6,961 nucleotides of DNA, taken from Candidatus Brocadiia bacterium (GTDB taxonomy: Bacteria; Planctomycetota; PUPC01; DSUN01). The translations under genes and the position numbers were made by a program. The stretch is from assembly GCA_016782825.1 (NCBI GenBank), contig JADHXT010000186.1, positions 1 through 6,961 on the forward strand, written 5' to 3'. The notes under the pieces were generated by a model. It did no database searches, had not been told where the DNA came from, and worked only from the letters and a program-made list of their open reading frames with translations. Below, in pieces: positions 1 to 6,800 of the stretch; position 1 is the first letter of the stretch; every line of letters begins with the position of its first letter.

Positions 1-1
1 G

Positions 2-121
2 CCGCCCCCCACGCCAGCGGCTCCCGCGGAGCCTGCTGCCGCCCCCGCAGCCACAGCCCCCCAAGCCCCCCCCAGCAATCCGCCCGTCCCACCCTTCCCG
101 CCGCCTGACACTAGCACGTAG
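2..121 (+). CDS. C-terminal tail of an upstream Pro/Ala-rich protein (partial, 5' end outside window)
   Basis: Read from base 2, the frame is open for 39 codons and stops at TAG (119-121). Proline (17) and alanine (10) make up 27 of the 39 residues, and the tail ends PPPDTST. This resembles the disordered Pro/Ala linker of the large lipoprotein at the right of the window, so a low-complexity terminal extension of an exported or multidomain protein is plausible. Nothing identifies its function. It would converge on the response regulator, with 116 bases between the two stops. The main doubt is composition: any frame through such C-rich DNA gives Pro/Arg/Ala, and the +3 frame is also open (into about base 193, Arg/Pro-rich). 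I prefer this frame because its composition (Pro/Ala with few Arg or Cys) is typical of real linkers. Confidence is modest. Confidence 0.4.
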   Translation, partial: PPPTPAAPAEPAAAPAATAPQAPPSNPPVPPFPPPDTST

Positions 122-237
122 TCGGCACCCCACACGCTCTCCTTCCCGCTTCGCCGTCAGCACGCCGTTTGCTGCCTTGGCAGCGCTTGCATGAGGTGCG
201 AGTTGGCGGTGGGGTGGCCCTTGGGCGTCGCGATCGC
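122..237. other. Intergenic region between two convergent ends
   Basis: This stretch lies between the putative tail ending at 121 and the stop of the minus-strand regulator at 238. It contains no convincing gene. Two short palindromes sit against the regulator's stop: a GCCC-TT-GGGC element at about 217-226 and GCGATCGC at 230-237. There is no T-run that would make a canonical intrinsic terminator on either strand. Confidence 0.5.
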
Positions 238-1653
238 CTACGTCAGCCCGGGGCTGACGTCCTGCGCCTCAGCGAATCCCAGCTTCTTCATCTTCTGATG
301 CAGCGTCTTGTAGCTGAGGCCGAGCCGTTCCGCGGCGCGGGTCTTGTTGCCGTGGGCGCGGCTCAGGGCATCGAGGATCGCCTCGCGCTCCACGGCTTCC
401 TCCACCAGACGCACCCGCTCGGCCAGCGACAGGTGCCCGTCGGCCACGCCGGCGGGCATGCCCACGGCTTCGGCCGACAGCCGCACGGCCAGGTGGCGTG
501 GCTCGATTCGGTCGGTGGCGAGCACCATGGCACGGCGCACCACGTGGTGCAGCTCGGCCACATTGCCCGGCCAGGGGTAGGCGACCAACACTTCGGTGGC
601 TTCGGGCGAAAGGCTAGGCAGCTCCCTCCCCAATTCGCGGCCCGTGGCTTCGAGGACGACGTGGACGAGGTGGAGGATATCGTCGGCGCGCGATCGGAGC
701 GACGGCACCGTGAGGATCGTGTCGGTGAGGAGGAGGTACAGGTCGCGGCGGAAGAGCCGGCCGGCCACGAGCTCGCGCAGCTCCGCCGCGGTGCCCGCGA
801 GGAGCCGCACGTCGAGTGGAAGCGATGCCGTGCCGCCCACCCGGCGCACGCAGCCTTGCTGGAGGTACGCGAGCAGACCGTCCTGTGCCGCCAGGGGCAG
901 ACTTTCCACGTTGCCCAGGAACAGGGTGCCGCCGTTGGCCAGTTCCACCTCGCCGTGGGGGAAGATGCTGCGCGAGTCGGTTCCGTTGTCGTATCCGAAG
1001 AGCTCCAGGTCAGCAACGGCCGTGATGAGGCCGGCGCAGTCGATCGCGACGAAGGGGCTTCGTGCGCGGGTGGAACGCGCGTGGATCCACCGTGCGAGGA
1101 TCTGCTTTCCCGTGCCGTGCTCGCCGAGGAAGAGAGCGGGACGGGTGGTGGCGGCCAGCTCGGTGGCGTGGTCGCGCAGGCGGGCGATGGCGCCGCTCGT
1201 CCCGAGAAGTTCGGTGAGAGGCGGCACGCGGCCGAGCCGCTCGCGGAGCGCCCCCACCTTGCGCGAAAGCCGGCGGTGCTCGGCGGCACGGGCGACGCTG
1301 GCCAAGGCTTCGGTGTTGCTGAACGGCTTGGTCAGATAGTCGTAGGCACCCAGGTGCATGGCCCTCACCGCCGTGTCCACGTCGTCCAAGCCCGTGACCA
1401 TGACGACGGGGAGGTCGGCGTCGAGGCCATGCAACTCCTCGAGCACCTGGAGGCCGCTCACGTCGGGCAAGCCGATGTCCAGGAGCACCACATCGGGCGT
1501 GTCCTCGTGGGCCAGGCGCAGAGCGCTCGTGCCATCCGGAGCTTCGGTGGCTTGGTAGCCCGAATCGCGGAGCAGCATGCAGAGGAAGTTGCGCACGCTC
1601 TCCACGTCGTCGACTACCAACACATGGTCGGCACGTTCGGTGTGGTCCGGCAC
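238..1653 (-). CDS. NtrC-architecture response regulator with degenerate sigma-54 AAA+ domain
   Basis: A 471-residue protein with three domains in NtrC order. The receiver (about 10-125) keeps the acidic pair D15/D16, phosphoacceptor D59 in LLDIGLPD, T87 and K109, so phosphorylation by a histidine kinase is expected. The AAA+ domain (about 148-390) is recognisable from ELFG, GGTLFL and WPGNV, but key residues are changed: Walker A is GEHGTGKQ (177-184), GAFTGA reads GTDSRS (224-229), the Walker B acids are G247/N248, one arginine finger is lost (FRRDLYLLL, 301-309) and the sensor II Arg is A366. The C-terminal Fis-type helix-turn-helix (about 422-460, GNKTRAAERLGLSYKTLHQKMKKL) is intact. The start is GTG (1653-1651), four bases after AAAGGGG. 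No partner kinase gene lies in the window, so it looks orphan here. It probably binds DNA in a phosphorylation-dependent way without acting on sigma-54 (inference). Family assignment is secure; targets are unknown. Confidence 0.93.
   Translation of the reverse strand: MPDHTERADHVLVVDDVESVRNFLCMLLRDSGYQATEAPDGTSALRLAHEDTPDVVLLDIGLPDVSGLQVLEELHGLDADLPVVMVTGLDDVDTAVRAMHLGAYDYLTKPFSNTEALASVARAAEHRRLSRKVGALRERLGRVPPLTELLGTSGAIARLRDHATELAATTRPALFLGEHGTGKQILARWIHARSTRARSPFVAIDCAGLITAVADLELFGYDNGTDSRSIFPHGEVELANGGTLFLGNVESLPLAAQDGLLAYLQQGCVRRVGGTASLPLDVRLLAGTAAELRELVAGRLFRRDLYLLLTDTILTVPSLRSRADDILHLVHVVLEATGRELGRELPSLSPEATEVLVAYPWPGNVAELHHVVRRAMVLATDRIEPRHLAVRLSAEAVGMPAGVADGHLSLAERVRLVEEAVEREAILDALSRAHGNKTRAAERLGLSYKTLHQKMKKLGFAEAQDVSPGLT
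240..260. repeat. 21-bp near-perfect palindrome at the regulator's stop codon
   Basis: Two 10-base arms (ACGTCAGCCC and its exact reverse complement) flank a single central base. In RNA this allows a 9-bp stem with a 3-base loop. It spans the last codons and the first base of the stop of the minus-strand regulator. No U-tract follows on the minus transcript, so it is not a textbook intrinsic terminator. It could be a 3'-end stabilising hairpin, a protein-binding dyad, or a chance product of codons for SPGLT. Confidence 0.5.
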
Positions 1654-1694
1654 GGTGCCCCTTTCGCAGTGCGCGCAGGCTTAGACCCCAACAT

Positions 1695-1713
1695 GCACGT
1701 GCAAACCACGTGC
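1695..1713. promoter_or_regulatory. Paired CACGTGC boxes, 11 bp apart (candidate operator)
   Basis: CACGTGC occurs at 1696-1702 and again at 1707-1713, an 11-base period that puts both on the same helix face. The first copy is embedded in the palindrome TGCACGTGCA (1694-1703). The pair lies about 40-60 bases upstream of the regulator start, where an autoregulatory operator would be expected. CACGTG also turns up inside coding sequence here (for example 541-546), as high GC predicts, so function is inferred from spacing and position only. Confidence 0.35.
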
Positions 1714-1750
1714 CCGTGGCCCTCACACGCAGAGGGAAGCGGGCACGCGC

Positions 1751-1773
1751 TGCAACCGCCTGCCCTGGTTGCA
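1751..1773. promoter_or_regulatory. TGCAACC-N9-GGTTGCA dyad (candidate operator or hairpin)
   Basis: Perfect 7-base inverted arms at 1751-1757 and 1767-1773 are separated by nine bases. The dyad lies in non-coding DNA about 100 bases upstream of the regulator start and about 180 bases upstream of the GDPD start. Its size and symmetry suit a dimeric helix-turn-helix protein such as the Fis-type domain encoded next door, but that pairing is inference. A transcript hairpin is the alternative. Confidence 0.4.
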
Positions 1774-1876
1774 CTTATGGGCACACGCCGCATGGCTGCC
1801 CCCACAAGGCGCGCGCGGCGGATGCCGAAACACGGGACCCTCCTACCCAGCGCGGTACACCGTCTGCCAATCGCAC

Positions 1877-1904
1877 TTGCCCCGCCACACTCCGCGTGTA
1901 CCAT
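1877..1904 (+). promoter_or_regulatory. Possible sigma-70-type promoter for the GDPD gene
   Basis: TTGCCC (1877-1882) and TACCAT (1899-1904) are separated by 16 bases, each matching four of six consensus positions. Transcription would start near 1911 and give a leader of about 40 bases before the ATG at 1950. The match is partial and the host's promoter consensus is unknown, so this is only a candidate. Confidence 0.3.
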
Positions 1905-1949
1905 GCACGGCATCGATCCATCCCCTCCCCCGGCGCAAGGAGCCATCCG

Positions 1950-2690
1950 ATGCCTGCTGCGCTCTGCATCGCCCACCGTGGCTTCTCGGCCACCGCCCCG
2001 GAGAATACGGCGGTGGCCGTGCGCAAGGGCATGGCCGCCGGTGCCGATGGCTGCGAGTTCGACGTCCGCCTGAGCCGCGATGGCGTGGTGGTGCTCATGC
2101 ACGATGCCACGGTGGACCGCACGACGAACGCCACAGGCAAGGTGTGCGAGCACACCGCCGCCGAGCTGGGCCGGCTCGATGCCGGCGCCTGGAAGGACGA
2201 GGCCTTTGCCGGCGAACCCGTGCCGCGGCTGCGGGACGTGCTGGCGGTGATGCGGGGCACGGGGTGCCTGGCGGTGGTGGAGATCAAGGAGAGCGCCATC
2301 GCCGAGCCCGTGGTGGCGGCGGTGCGCGAGGCGGGGATGCTGGAAGCCACGGTGGTGATCGCCTTTGAGGAACAGGTGCTCGCAGACGCGGCCCGCATCG
2401 AGCCGGCGCTCCGCCGCGGCCTGCTCCTGGGCAGCGACGACGCCGGACCCGATGCCGCCAGCCTGGCGGCCCGCGCGGCGCGTTGCGGCGCCCACCTCGT
2501 CGACCTCCATGCGCCCATGCTGTCGGCCGAGCTGGTGGCCGGGCTCCACGAGCGCGGCTGCGACGCGTGGTGCTGGACGGTGAACGAGCGCGAGGAAATG
2601 GCCAAGCTGGCCGCGTGGGGCGTGGATGCGATCACAACGGATCACCCCGACGTAATGTTGGCGTGGCGCCAAAGCTCGGCAGCGGGCTAG
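1950..2690 (+). CDS. Glycerophosphodiester phosphodiesterase (GDPD family)
   Basis: A 246-residue protein that should hydrolyse glycerophosphodiesters to glycerol 3-phosphate and an alcohol. It matches the family signature from the first residues: H9-R10 in CIAHRG, PENT (17-20), E36 and D38 in GCEFDVRL, H51 in LMHDATVDRTT, E111/K113 in VVEIK, and near the C terminus WTVNE followed by GVDAITTDHPD. These form the metal and general acid/base positions of the TIM barrel. The length is normal for the short cytoplasmic (UgpQ-like) type. There is no signal peptide or membrane segment, so it acts in the cytoplasm, probably in phospholipid-headgroup salvage. I chose the ATG at 1950 because AAGGAG (1937-1942) lies seven bases upstream and the HRG motif follows at the usual distance; a longer reading from 1710 lacks support. 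Its TAG stop overlaps the stop of the convergent RidA gene. No transporter or glycerol kinase gene is adjacent. Confidence 0.95.
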   Translation: MPAALCIAHRGFSATAPENTAVAVRKGMAAGADGCEFDVRLSRDGVVVLMHDATVDRTTNATGKVCEHTAAELGRLDAGAWKDEAFAGEPVPRLRDVLAVMRGTGCLAVVEIKESAIAEPVVAAVREAGMLEATVVIAFEEQVLADAARIEPALRRGLLLGSDDAGPDAASLAARAARCGAHLVDLHAPMLSAELVAGLHERGCDAWCWTVNEREEMAKLAAWGVDAITTDHPDVMLAWRQSSAAG

Positions 2691-3070
2691 GCGTCCAGCA
2701 CGGCGATGGCTTCGACCTCCACCCGCACGTCGCGTGGCAGGCGCGCCACTTCCACGCAGGCGCGGGCCGGCGGCGCGTCGGTGAAGAATGTGGCGTACAC
2801 GTCGTTCACCGCGCCGTACTCGTTGAGGTCCTGGAGGAACACGGTGGTCTTCACCACGTGGGCCAGGGTGCCGCCGGCGGCCTCGACCACGGCCTGCACG
2901 TTGGCGAGGGCCTGGCGGGCCTGGTCGGCGATGCCGGTCGGGATGTCGCCTGTGGCGGGGTCGATGGGCACCTGGCCGGCCACGAAGAGCAGGGTGCCGG
3001 CCTGGATGGCCTGGGAGTAGGGGCCGACAGGGAGGGGCGCGCGGTCGGTGAGCACGACGGTCTTGGTCAT
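2687..3070 (-). CDS. ridA: RidA family reactive-enamine/imine deaminase (YjgF/YER057c/UK114)
   Basis: A 127-residue protein of exactly the usual family length. RidA hydrolyses reactive 2-aminoacrylate-type enamines/imines released by PLP enzymes, giving the keto acid and ammonia, and works as a cytoplasmic trimer. Visible family features are PVGPYSQAI (14-22), LLFVAGQVPIDP (27-38), QARQALANVQAVVEAAG (50-66), VVKTTVFLQDL (72-82), and the C-terminal block with R103 and C105 in RACVEVARLP and E120 in VEVEAIA. The Arg and Glu correspond to the substrate-binding positions of active RidA, so this should be an active member. The ATG at 3070 is preceded by GGGAG about seven bases upstream. It starts 29 bases after the stop of the small beta-rich protein and is probably co-transcribed with it from the promoter near 3650. 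Its TAG overlaps the convergent GDPD stop through a shared CTAG. Confidence 0.95.
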   Translation of the reverse strand: MTKTVVLTDRAPLPVGPYSQAIQAGTLLFVAGQVPIDPATGDIPTGIADQARQALANVQAVVEAAGGTLAHVVKTTVFLQDLNEYGAVNDVYATFFTDAPPARACVEVARLPRDVRVEVEAIAVLDA

Positions 3071-3099
3071 GGGGGTTCTCCCGGCGACGCGTGGGCGGG

Positions 3100-3540
3100 T
3101 CAGGCGTTCGGCGGCGGCTCGGCGACGGAGCGGGCGCGGTCGCCCACGGAGATGGGGCCCACCGCCGGGGTGCCGGCGAGCTGGGAGCGGTTGACGTTGA
3201 GCCGGGCCTGCTGGTTCGGCGCGTGGAGCATGGACACGGCGACGAGCTCGGAGCTGAGCGTGTGGGTGCCGCGGTCTTCGGGGCGGCTGGCCTCCTGGGC
3301 GCGCGGCGCGCAGGCGCGGCACACGGTGAGCTTCTGCTGCGGGTGGGCGGCCTGCACGTAGCCCTTCACAGCCTCCCAGGCGCCGAGGGATTCGCCGGTG
3401 TCGGGGTCGGCCACGTCCTCCACGGCGGCGTAGATGCAGAAGACCATGTCCTGGGCGACGCCGTGGGCTGTGCCCACGTTGAGGATGAGCGACTGGTCGT
3501 CCAGCAGCTTGGCCACCTTGGCTTCGATCGGGTCTGCCAT
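3100..3540 (-). CDS. Hypothetical small beta-rich protein (FlgT C-terminal-like DPDTGESLG motif)
   Basis: A 146-residue protein of unknown function. Residues 17-75 have the pattern SLILNVGTAHGV...MVFCIYA...DPDTGESLG...VKGYV...KLTVC, which I recognise from a widespread group of short bacterial hypothetical proteins and which resembles the C-terminal domain of flagellar assembly protein FlgT. In that group the first line normally continues with GDRF, but here it reads AQDMVF. Residues 78-112 are probably a loop or disordered. A second strand-like segment, GPISVGDRARSV (128-139), ends the fold. Cysteines sit at 35, 74 and 77, the last two as CRAC (CxxC). There is no signal peptide or membrane segment, so it is probably cytoplasmic. 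The ATG at 3540 follows AAAGGA (3554-3549) by eight bases. It is first gene of a likely operon with ridA, 29 bases apart. No flagellar genes are nearby, so a flagellar role should not be assumed. Confidence 0.82.
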   Translation of the reverse strand: MADPIEAKVAKLLDDQSLILNVGTAHGVAQDMVFCIYAAVEDVADPDTGESLGAWEAVKGYVQAAHPQQKLTVCRACAPRAQEASRPEDRGTHTLSSELVAVSMLHAPNQQARLNVNRSQLAGTPAVGPISVGDRARSVAEPPPNA

Positions 3541-3618
3541 GATGCCTGTCCTTTCGGAAAGAGGATGGACGTCGCCGCGCGGGGCTCAGCCGTCGGCGCC
3601 GGCGGCGGGCAAGGGTGC

Positions 3619-3632
3619 GGGACGCACGTCCC
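3619..3632. repeat. Small inverted repeat near the predicted transcript start of the ridA operon
   Basis: GGGACG and CGTCCC arms flank two bases (3625-3626 centre region), giving a 14-base hairpin-capable element. If the minus-strand promoter at 3670-3642 is right, it falls within the first ~20 bases of that leader. Its role is unknown; it could stabilise the 5' end or be incidental in GC-rich DNA. Confidence 0.3.
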
Positions 3633-3641
3633 CCGCGGCTC

Positions 3642-3670
3642 AAGGTAGACCACAGGCGGCCGGATGTCAA
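3642..3670 (-). promoter_or_regulatory. Sigma-70-type promoter of the small-protein/ridA operon
   Basis: On the minus strand, a perfect TTGACA (3670-3665) is followed after 17 bases by TACCTT (3647-3642), which keeps T1, A2 and T6 of the -10 consensus. Transcription would begin near 3635, leaving a leader of about 95 bases before the ATG at 3540. The position in the divergent spacer is right for the two-gene minus-strand operon. This is the best promoter match in the window. Confidence 0.5.
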
Positions 3671-3720
3671 GCGACGCCACACGCGCGAGCCGCATGGGGG
3701 CGTGAGGTACCTTTTGCCGC

Positions 3721-3749
3721 TTGATCCCGCACAAGGCTTGCGCTAGACT
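3721..3749 (+). promoter_or_regulatory. Likely sigma-70-type promoter of the lipoprotein gene
   Basis: TTGATC (3721-3726) and TAGACT (3744-3749) are exactly 17 bases apart, each with four of six consensus matches. Transcription would start near 3756, about eight bases before the ATG of the 36-codon leader ORF and about 120 bases before the lipoprotein start. TTGCGC at 3738 is another -35-like hexamer but has a poorer -10 partner. Confidence 0.35.
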
Positions 3750-3763
3750 TGAGACGCGTGTAC

Positions 3764-3874
3764 ATGCCAGAAGACTCCCGCCGTAAGTGTCGGTACCACG
3801 CAGGCATGGGGGACGGCCGCCTGCTGCTGGTCCCACCTGTTGTGATCCGGCGGCACTTGCTCATCGGAGGTTGA
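3764..3874 (+). CDS. 36-codon leader ORF ending two bases before the lipoprotein start
   Basis: ATG at 3764 opens a frame that ends at TGA (3872-3874), two bases before the TTG start of the next gene. The peptide begins MPEDSRRKCRYHAGMGDG and ends LLLVPPVVIRRHLLIGG, a basic front with a hydrophobic back half. The Shine-Dalgarno GGAGG of the lipoprotein (3866-3870) lies inside its last two codons, so ribosomes finishing this ORF would sit on the next start: a translational-coupling arrangement. Third-position G/C is about 72% (26 of 36), lower than in the neighbouring genes but not random. Its own ribosome site is weak (GAGA, nine bases upstream), and if the predicted promoter is right it would be nearly leaderless. 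It may be a regulatory leader, a real small protein, or a chance frame; I recognise no family. Confidence 0.35.
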   Translation: MPEDSRRKCRYHAGMGDGRLLLVPPVVIRRHLLIGG

Positions 3875-3876
3875 CG

Positions 3877-6800
3877 TTGAATCGAGCACTTGCTCTGGTG
3901 GTTCTGTGCCTCGGGATCGCGCTCTGTGTGGGCTCGTGCGGTCCGCCCACGGTAGAGGAGAAGGCTTCCGACACCGAGCTCGAGGCCTGGAGGGTGTGGC
4001 AGGAGAGCGGCCCCACGGCCGACAAGCCCAAGGCGCCTGCGAAAGCACCCACACCCCCTGCGAAGCCCGAGCCTCCCAAGGTCGCGCCCAAGGCCCCCAA
4101 GGTCGCGCCCAAGGCCCCCGACGCCAAAACTCCGGCCACCCCGCCCGCCAAGGTGCCGGCCAAGAAGGTGGCTGCGCCCGCGCCCAAACCCGCGACGCCC
4201 CCCACGCCCGCGCCCAAGAAGCCTGTGGCGCCCAAGGCCCCCAGCAAGGTGGCGGCAACGCCCAAGCCCGAGCCCGAGGCCGCGCCCGCGCCCAAGCCGA
4301 AGGCTGCCCCCACACCGCCCGCAAAGGGCAAAGCGCCCGAGAAGCCCAAGACGGCTGAGGCTCCCAAGGCACCCCCGAAGCCCAAGGCGCCCGAAAAGCC
4401 CGCGCCGCCCCCGCCTCCGCCGGCCCCCTCGCTCTACATGTACCTTCCCCAGAAGCGCTCGGCCTTCGCGGCCGGCGAGACGGCCGAGGTCACCCTCGTG
4501 GTCGCCAACCCGGCCCCCGTGGCCGGCGCCACACTCTCCCTCGCCCTCACCAACGACACCGGCACCACCTGGCGGGCCGCCGAGCGTCTCGACGCCCTCC
4601 AGCCCGGCCGCCACGCGATGACCTACACCATCGCCACCGGCAGCTTCGTGCCCGGCGCCTACACCCTCACGGCACAGCTCGGCGAGGCGAGCTTCGGCCG
4701 CCAGGCCATCACCCTCGCGCCTTCGGTGGCTCCCACACACTTCCCCATCGCGGCCTGGCTCGAGAAGCGGCCCCGCCACGCGCTCGACGCCGCGCGGCTG
4801 AGCCAAGCCATCGGCCTCAACACCGTGCTGCTCCAGCGGCGCTCCCCGTGGCTCAGCGCCCCGCAGCATCGCCTCGGCGGCGACTACGCCGAGGCCGTGG
4901 CCCGCCTCCACAACAGCCCGACGGCCAAGCCTCTTGAATCCGGCAAGGGCGCCCCGCCGTTCATCCGCACCGCCGACCTGCTGACCGGCGCCGGCCTGCG
5001 ATGGATCAACGTGTGCGCCGTGAGCGGCGGCGGCCTGCCCACCCTCGCCCCCGACCGCGACTTCGTGGACCCCCTCGTGATGCTGGGCGCGCGCCAGCGC
5101 ATCCACCACAAGCTCCTCGCCGAACGCGCCTTCGCCAACTGCCGGGGCATCCACTTCACCAGCGAAACCGCCCTCGGCGCCCACGACGGCAACCCCTTCG
5201 GCTCGCCCGCACGCATCGCCGCGTTCCAGCGCGTCACAGGCCTCAAGGCCGTGACGTGGCGCGACGGAGCCAAGAAGTGGGAGCCGTGGCAGAAGTTCGT
5301 CACCTTCCGTGCCGGCATCCTCGGCGCCTGCCTGGCCGACTGGACCCAGGCCGTACACGCCATCGAGCCCGGCTACCTCGCCGCCTCGCAGTTCGGCGAC
5401 GGCACCAACCTGGCGGCCGGCGTCTATCCGCCCCTTCAGACCGCGGGCCTGCCCCTCGTCGTCACACAGTCCACCCTCAACGGGCCGGCCGGCATGGACG
5501 GCTCGCTCCTGGCCGCCGAGCTCGCCCGAGCCGGCCAGTGGGCCAAGCCCGTGTGGTTCATGCCCCAGGTGGACCCCGATGCCGACCTCGACGAGGTGCG
5601 CGCCAGCCTCCACCTGGCCATGGCACGCAAGCTCGACGGCATCGTCTACCCGCCCGGCCTCGACTACCACTACGACCAGCCCAAGCTCGGCTCCCTGGCC
5701 ACCGACCTGCTCGCCGGCATCAGCGGCCTCAACCGCCACGTGACCGAGCTCGGCGACTTCCTCCAGCGCCTCGAACGCGTCCGCGACCCCGTGGCCATCC
5801 TCTACTCGGTCACCGAGCACACCGCACGCATCGGCCGCGACCCCGCAGGCAAGCCGCAGGGCGCCGACTACACCTCCACCATCACCACCGCCTACCAGGC
5901 CTGCATGCTCGCCCACTTCCCCGCCAGCTTCCTCACCGAGGAAGAGCTGCTGGCCGGGCAGGCCGACCCGGTGCAGGCCATCCTCGTCATCGGCCTCACC
6001 CGCGTGCGGCCCGAGGTGAAGGCCAAGCTCGAGGCCTTCGCCGCCGGCGATGGCGTCGTGCTCGTCGACCCCACCACCACGGTGAAGCTCGAGGGAGCCG
6101 ACGCCCTGGGGCTGGAATTCCCCAGCGTGCTCGACTACTTCGCGCACGTGAAGAGCACCGTGAAGGACGACGAGGCGCTGGCCCTGGAGCGGCGCGACGA
6201 GATGGTGCGCAGCCAGCTCTTCGGCCCCATCCTCGGCCCGCTGCGCGCCGCCCTCAAGAAGCACCTCCAGCGCGACTACACCGTGTCGAGCCCCAGCGTG
6301 CTCGTCTGCGAGCAGCGCGCCGGCGACGCCCGCTACTACTTCGTGGTCAACAACACACAAACCATGGCCTACTACCGCGGGCTCAACGTCGAGCTCCAGC
6401 CCACCGCCGTGCGCCTCATCCTGCGCAGCGCCCGCCGGCTGTACGACGTCGTCGGCGGCGCCCGCATCGAAGCCCCCAGCATCAAAGGCCGCCCCGTGGT
6501 GCCCCTCGTCCTGCCCGCCGGCGGCATGGACATCATCGCCGACCTGCCCGACGAGGTGGGCGGCGTGCGCATCCGCCACGTCCGCGCGCGGCAGGGCACC
6601 CTCGACGTGTCGGCCCACGTCTTTGCCGGCAAGCAGGAGGACGTCGACTGGGGCACCGACTTCCTCCGCGCCTTCGGCCGCCTCTTCGTGCCCGCCCGCA
6701 AGCCCAAGCCCATCAACGCCGTCGTGCCCATCGAGGTCATCGTGCGCGACCCCGACGGCGTGGAGCGCCTCCACCTCTTCCGCGCCCACACCCCCGACGG

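Larger units (their letters stand above)
1654..1949. other. Divergent intergenic region between the regulator and the GDPD gene
   Basis: This 296-base spacer separates two genes transcribed away from each other, so it should hold both promoters. It contains two CACGTGC copies one helical turn apart (1696-1713), a TGCAACC-N9-GGTTGCA dyad (1751-1773) and a possible rightward promoter (1877-1904). I could not place a convincing leftward promoter: TCTAAG at 1685-1680 is the best -10, with no good -35. The GDPD frame stays open upstream to about 1710, but that stretch has no ribosome site and non-coding-like composition. Confidence 0.6.

Noticed and set aside
537..550. 14-bp palindrome GCACCACGTGGTGC inside the regulator gene
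   Set aside because: It is explained by the codons for the His-His-Val-Val stretch of the AAA+ domain; no reason to call an operator.
1751..1780. Possible sigma-54 promoter around TTGCAC in the divergent spacer
   Set aside because: The required GG at the -24 position is absent at the correct 10-12 base distance; the sequence is explained by the dyad.
1710..1949. An 80-residue N-terminal extension of the GDPD protein
   Set aside because: The upstream part is Arg/Thr/Pro-rich without a ribosome site, while ATG at 1950 has AAGGAG seven bases upstream and puts the HRG motif at the normal distance.
169..2073. 634-codon plus-strand open frame across the response regulator
   Set aside because: It runs antisense to a gene with clear receiver, AAA+ and HTH motifs, continues through the intergenic region, and shows no domain of its own.
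3756..3876. Riboswitch in the lipoprotein leader
   Set aside because: I compared it by eye with the cyclic-di-GMP (GEMM) pattern and saw no match to conserved cores; only generic GC-rich pairing is visible.
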